Positions 51,128 to 54,454 of a stretch of DNA of 54,454 bases are shown here, piece by piece. How positions within the stretch are numbered: position 1 is the first letter of the stretch; each line of letters begins with the position of its first letter. Both the position numbers and the translations under genes were made by a program. The stretch is taken from assembly GCA_902776565.1 (NCBI GenBank), contig CACYQN010000019.1:1-54454 (forward strand), written 5' to 3'. This stretch comes from an uncultured Bacteroidia bacterium (GTDB taxonomy: Bacteria; Bacteroidota; Bacteroidia; Bacteroidales; ML635J-15). A model generated the notes under the pieces. The model saw only the letters and a list, made by a program, of their open reading frames with translations. It was not told the DNA's origin and made no database searches.

Positions 51128-51811
51128 ATGGAGAAGTCTGAAAGATTGAATTATCAGGTTTTGAGAGACGCTTTTGTGCGTAACGGATGGGAAAGGCGTC
51201 ATAAGTTTATGATTGGTGAAACTTGGTTCAAAGGCGACGACAATGTTTCTTGTTTTTATGAAGGTTACAGGTTGAATGGCAATCTAATCAGCTGTGAGCA
51301 GCTTATCAAGATGCTCGACATTGATGTGCGTTTGCTTCAGGTGGCCGATGCCTTGCATCCGCGTAATATAAACGCCAAATATTGTCGTGCTTTCATTGAT
51401 GGTGTTGCGTGGGCGGATGACCATCCGGGCACCGAAAGGCTTAGGACGCGCGTGGAGGATATGGCTGAGGACGCCAAAGGTCTGCGTCATCGATGCGAAA
51501 CAGCCGTCCTCAATGTCGGCAATGGCGAAAATTCGCCTTTCCCGTCGGGAATGTACGATGTCACAATGCGCAGTGGCGACAATGCTGGCATCTGCCTACA
51601 TCTTGAAAACAAGCCCGAAGGCTGGGTGGCTGTGCTGTCGCTCGAGGGCAAGGTTCTCGAATTGGAGGACAACGGCAGGGACGTTTCTGTTGCTGACATT
51701 GAGGCGCAGTGCAAGTTGTGGCTTTCGCAGGAAAACAAGTATGGCATCAACAACCGTGTGGCAGCCCTGTCGATGTGGGATTCGCTGCACGCAGAAATAG
51801 GAAATGTTTAA
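51128..51811 (+). CDS. Hypothetical protein
   Basis: 227 residues, MEKSERLNYQVLRDAFVRNGWERRH.... The N-terminal part (to 80) is mixed; a helical stretch RVEDMAEDAKGLRHRCETAV follows; then a beta-rich C-terminal half (MYDVTMRSGDNAGICLHLE, WVAVLSLEGKVLEL) ending in a helix. The 3' half is clearly more GC-rich than the 5' half. Unknown function. Confidence 0.65.
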   Translation: MEKSERLNYQVLRDAFVRNGWERRHKFMIGETWFKGDDNVSCFYEGYRLNGNLISCEQLIKMLDIDVRLLQVADALHPRNINAKYCRAFIDGVAWADDHPGTERLRTRVEDMAEDAKGLRHRCETAVLNVGNGENSPFPSGMYDVTMRSGDNAGICLHLENKPEGWVAVLSLEGKVLELEDNGRDVSVADIEAQCKLWLSQENKYGINNRVAALSMWDSLHAEIGNV

Positions 51812-51881
51812 AATTTACGGATAAGAAAAAGCTTTTTGCATATTTGGACGTGTTTTTTAGTAAATTTCAACTACTGAAGGG

Positions 51882-52040
51882 TTGCCCGATAGTCAGATTA
51901 TCTTTACGCTGAATGGCGAGAATGGCTATGTAAAGGAAGACGGCACTTTCGTCCCTCAATCCTTGTCCGAAACCCTAAGCGAAGACGAATGGGACTATAT
52001 ATTGGACGAATGTATCCGCGACCAGTATGACTTTGATTAA
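51882..52040 (+). pseudogene. C-terminal fragment of an unknown protein
   Basis: 52 codons from TTG 51882: LPDSQIIFTLNGENGYVKEDGTFVPQSLSETL... ending YDFD, with no ATG and a stop just upstream. Its composition is protein-like (acidic, Trp/Tyr). A terminator follows. It looks like the tail of a gene whose 5' end was lost. The 51812-51881 stretch holds no other ORF. Confidence 0.45.
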
Positions 52041-52054
52041 GATTTGATTTTCTG

Positions 52055-52097
52055 AGCGGCATTTCTGTTTTCTAATGGGAATGTCGCTTGTTTTTTT
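52055..52097 (+). terminator. Terminator of the 48.7-52.0 kb group
   Basis: AGCGGCATT (52055-52063) pairs with AATGTCGCT (52080-52088), one G-T; seven T follow (52091-52097). Confidence 0.8.
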
Positions 52098-52143
52098 ATA
52101 AACTGAAGAAAATTTCTCAATTTGAAAAATAATCCATATTTTG

Positions 52144-52257
52144 ATGTATACGCTTGGTCGTCTGATACTTTCAGATTGTCCAAAACTTACTTCAGTGGTT
52201 ACGCCTTTCGGTGATGAAAATATGGAATGGGAGGTCTGTGAGGATTCTAGTGTGTAA
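52144..52257 (+). CDS. Very short ORF, possible gene remnant
   Basis: 37 codons, MYTLGRLILSDCPKLTSVVTPF... ending EDSSV. It ends 19 bp before the convergent UvrA-like gene's stop. No clear ribosome site. It may be the tail of a lost gene. Confidence 0.25.
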   Translation: MYTLGRLILSDCPKLTSVVTPFGDENMEWEVCEDSSV

Positions 52258-52276
52258 ATTATTATTGATTAACAAC

Positions 52277-54454
52277 CTATCCCTTCAAATACCTCGCCGT
52301 CACCGATTCCTTGCTGTTTAAAATTTCGGTAGGTTTTCCTGCAAATAGCAGTCGTCCACCGGCTTCGCCGCCTTCGGGACCGACTTCGATGAGGTAGTCG
52401 GCTTGTTTCATCACATCCATGCTATGTTCGATGAGGATGAGAGTGTTTCCGGCATCGGTCATGTCGTTGAAAAGGTTGAGCAGCTTGTGGATGTCGTCAA
52501 GGTGCAAGCCGTCGGTAGGTTCGTCGAGGATGAAGATTTCGCCTTTGCGGTGAAGCTGGTCGGCAAGCTTTATGCGTTGCAGTTCGCCACCCGAGAGGGT
52601 TGTCATCGACTGGTCGAGGTGCAGGTAGCCAAGTCCCACCTTGTCCAAGGCAAGAAGTTTTGGCAGAAATGGCTGGTCGGCAAAGAATTCTATGGCTTCT
52701 TCGACGCTCATTCCCATCACTTCGGCGATGTTCTTGCCCTTGTAGCGGTGCGATAGGGCTTCGTCGTTGTACCTTGTGCCGTGGCAGGCCTCGCAGACGG
52801 TCTCAATCGATTCCATAAAGGCCATGTCGGAGACAATCACGCCCTTGCCACCACAAGCTGGACAAGCGCCCTTCGAGTTGAACGAAAACAACTGCATGTT
52901 GCTGTGGCTCGCCTGAGCAAAAAGTTTGCGTATCGGGTCGGAAATCTCAAGGTAGGTGGCAGGTGTGGAACGCAGGTTTATGCCAATGTTCTTCTGTCCG
53001 ATGAAGATAGTTTCGAGTTTGCACTGGCTCTGGAACTCTTCCATCAGCGACGACTTTCCCGAACCTGCAACACCGGCAATCACCGTCATTACGCCTGTTG
53101 GAATGTCAACAGAAACGCTTTTCAGGTTGTGCAGGGTGGCGTTTTCGATGCGGATGAAGCCTGTTGGTTTTCGTATCTCGGTCTTGAACTGGCTTTTGCT
53201 GCGAAGCATTTTGCCCGAAATGGTGTCGGAGTTGAGGAGTCCTTCGTATGTGCCTTCGAACATTATTTCGCCGCCGTGTGCACCAGCTTTCGGTCCCATA
53301 TCGACAATATGGTCGGCCATTGCAATTATTTCGCGGTGATGCTCGACGATGAGGATGGTGTTGCCGTGGTCGCGTAGATTGCGTAGCGAATCCTTCAGCT
53401 TGCTGATGTCCTGAGGATGCAAGCCAACGCTTGGTTCGTCGAGCACATACGCCATGTCGGTGAGCGGTGAGTTTATGTATTTTGCAATCTTTATGCGCTG
53501 TGCTTCACCGCCAGAGAGTGTTCCCGTGCCACGGCTCAGTGAGAGATAGCCCAGACCAATCTGCATAAGTGCTTGCAGACGCTTGGCAAGTTCGCGCTTG
53601 ATGTCAACTGCCAGCGGGTCGTCGATGGCGGCAACGAATTCCACAAGGTCTGAAATCGGCATATCTCCGACTTCGGCAATGTTCTTTCCGTTTATGCGGC
53701 ACGAGCGAATTTTTTCGTTCAGTCGCGTGCCCTTGCAGTCGGGGCAAGTTCCCATCGTGAGCATCGGGTTTATTGCGGCGGCGTGGAGCAGACCTTCTTC
53801 CGAATTAATGATGCTGCGGTACATTCGCGGAACAAGACCTTCGTATTTGGCTGTCTTTGGCCAGTTCGACGGCGGATTTTTCAGCTTAATCTGCGGCGAA
53901 TACAGGAAAAGGTCGAGTTCTTCGGGTGTGTAGTCCTTTATTTTCTTGTCGAGGTCGAAAAGTCCGCTGTGCGCATAACGAATCCATCGCCATCCGCCTT
54001 TGCCGAAAGCGATGTAATGTATTGTGTCCTCGTCGTTTAGCGACTTGTCGAAGTCAACGAGCTTATGAATGTCGAGTTCGCGGATTTCGCCCAGACCGGC
54101 ACAGCGCGGACAGCTTCCTGCAGGGTGGTTGAACGAAAACGAGTCGGAATAGCCGACAAAAGGCTTGCCAACGCGCGAAAACAAAAGTCGGAGCAAGGGT
54201 TGTATGTCGGTGTAGGTGCCTACGGTGGAACGGCTGTTCGATGCAGGCTTTTTCTGGTCGATGACTATCGTCACGGGCATATTTTCGATTTTACCGACCT
54301 TGGGACGACCGTATTTTGGTAAGTATTGCTGAACAAAACTTGGAAAAGTCTCGTTGAGTTCGCGTCGGCTTTCGGCGGCTATGGTGTCGAGGCAAAGCGA
54401 CGACTTTCCCGAGCCTGAAACGCCGGTGAATACTGTTATCTGATGCTTTGGAAT
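52277..54454 (-). CDS. UvrA-family ABC ATPase (partial, start beyond window)
   Basis: 725 residues are visible; the frame is open to base 54454. The first ABC module shows Walker A GVSGSGKSSL (near 54410), signature LSGGEAQRIKIAKY, Walker B AYVLDEPSVGLHP and VEHH. The second has GVAGSGKSSL, LSGGELQRIKLA, FILDEPTDGLH and IEHS. Zinc-finger pairs CPRC, CPDCKG, CPACGGKG, CEACHG are present. TFPSFVQQYLPKYGRP replaces the UvrB-binding region of canonical UvrA, so this looks like the shorter UvrA2/DrrC-like class linked to drug or DNA-damage tolerance rather than main excision repair. Confidence 0.9.
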   Translation of the reverse strand: MPKHQITVFTGVSGSGKSSLCLDTIAAESRRELNETFPSFVQQYLPKYGRPKVGKIENMPVTIVIDQKKPASNSRSTVGTYTDIQPLLRLLFSRVGKPFVGYSDSFSFNHPAGSCPRCAGLGEIRELDIHKLVDFDKSLNDEDTIHYIAFGKGGWRWIRYAHSGLFDLDKKIKDYTPEELDLFLYSPQIKLKNPPSNWPKTAKYEGLVPRMYRSIINSEEGLLHAAAINPMLTMGTCPDCKGTRLNEKIRSCRINGKNIAEVGDMPISDLVEFVAAIDDPLAVDIKRELAKRLQALMQIGLGYLSLSRGTGTLSGGEAQRIKIAKYINSPLTDMAYVLDEPSVGLHPQDISKLKDSLRNLRDHGNTILIVEHHREIIAMADHIVDMGPKAGAHGGEIMFEGTYEGLLNSDTISGKMLRSKSQFKTEIRKPTGFIRIENATLHNLKSVSVDIPTGVMTVIAGVAGSGKSSLMEEFQSQCKLETIFIGQKNIGINLRSTPATYLEISDPIRKLFAQASHSNMQLFSFNSKGACPACGGKGVIVSDMAFMESIETVCEACHGTRYNDEALSHRYKGKNIAEVMGMSVEEAIEFFADQPFLPKLLALDKVGLGYLHLDQSMTTLSGGELQRIKLADQLHRKGEIFILDEPTDGLHLDDIHKLLNLFNDMTDAGNTLILIEHSMDVMKQADYLIEVGPEGGEAGGRLLFAGKPTEILNSKESVTARYLKG

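Noticed and set aside
35400..52260. Integrated prophage or conjugative element
   Set aside because: No integrase, transposase, capsid, relaxase or Tra gene is visible in the window.

Overview
The window is chromosomal DNA of a Bacteroidota bacterium, most likely a Bacteroidales species. Two very large secreted proteins end in a type IX secretion (T9SS) type A sorting domain. Many genes are preceded by the Bacteroidota promoter (-33 TTTG, about 19 nt, -7 TAnnTTTG). There is an OstA-like LPS-transport protein, a type B ribosomal protein L31, and a tRNA-Glu without encoded CCA. I cannot name a genus. All calls come from reading the sequence; no database search was run.

Layout. 1-7.2 kb: 3' end of a T9SS surface protein, a small exported protein, a long-chain acyl-CoA synthetase, a methyltransferase and a flavodoxin-like protein. 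7.2-11.1 kb: a 1297-residue SprB-repeat surface protein. 11.3-11.9 kb: a Phd/YefM antitoxin with a frameshifted YoeB-like toxin. 11.9-18.2 kb: housekeeping genes (M20 dipeptidase, nitroreductase lipoprotein, L31, M23/LysM endopeptidase, tRNA-Glu, YebC, methionine aminopeptidase). 18.3-31.2 kb: envelope genes (MBOAT O-acyltransferase, lipoproteins including a Cys/His-repeat one, two SGNH hydrolases, MoxR ATPase, OstA-like protein, acyltransferase 3). 31.3-35.1 kb: HIRAN protein, WYL regulator, bifunctional FtcD, CoA-type Nudix hydrolase.

From about 35.4 to 52.3 kb the window becomes accessory: ATPase with nuclease-like tail, membrane-anchored Ser/Thr kinase, and then the most interesting block. 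At 40.2-48.0 kb a plus-strand operon encodes two small proteins, a vWA protein with a damaged MIDAS, a Ser/Thr kinase with a C-terminal zinc ribbon, a second vWA protein with an intact MIDAS, a PP2C phosphatase and four membrane or hypothetical proteins. This is the TerY-P / YegI-PphC-YegL type kinase-phosphatase-vWA triad, here with a duplicated vWA gene and a membrane module. It is preceded by a roughly 500-nt untranslated region predicted to fold into a rod-like RNA. A direct-repeat operator is shared at identical spacing with the upstream lipoprotein gene. The two small genes carry the same 25-nt leader at the same distance from ATG. A terminator hairpin sits between the kinase/vWA part and the phosphatase. 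A vapBC remnant, five unrecognised genes and gene fragments follow, then a UvrA-family ATPase running off the window.

Three kinds of dispersed repeat link these regions: a covarying nested stem-loop with a 15-nt apical loop (5.1, 7.0, 26.0 kb), GC-rich degenerate repeats (17.2, 18.2, 35.1 kb), and a 41-bp AT-rich palindrome family around the ATPase and kinase genes (35.4, 36.8, 38.9 kb). I see no transposase or integrase.
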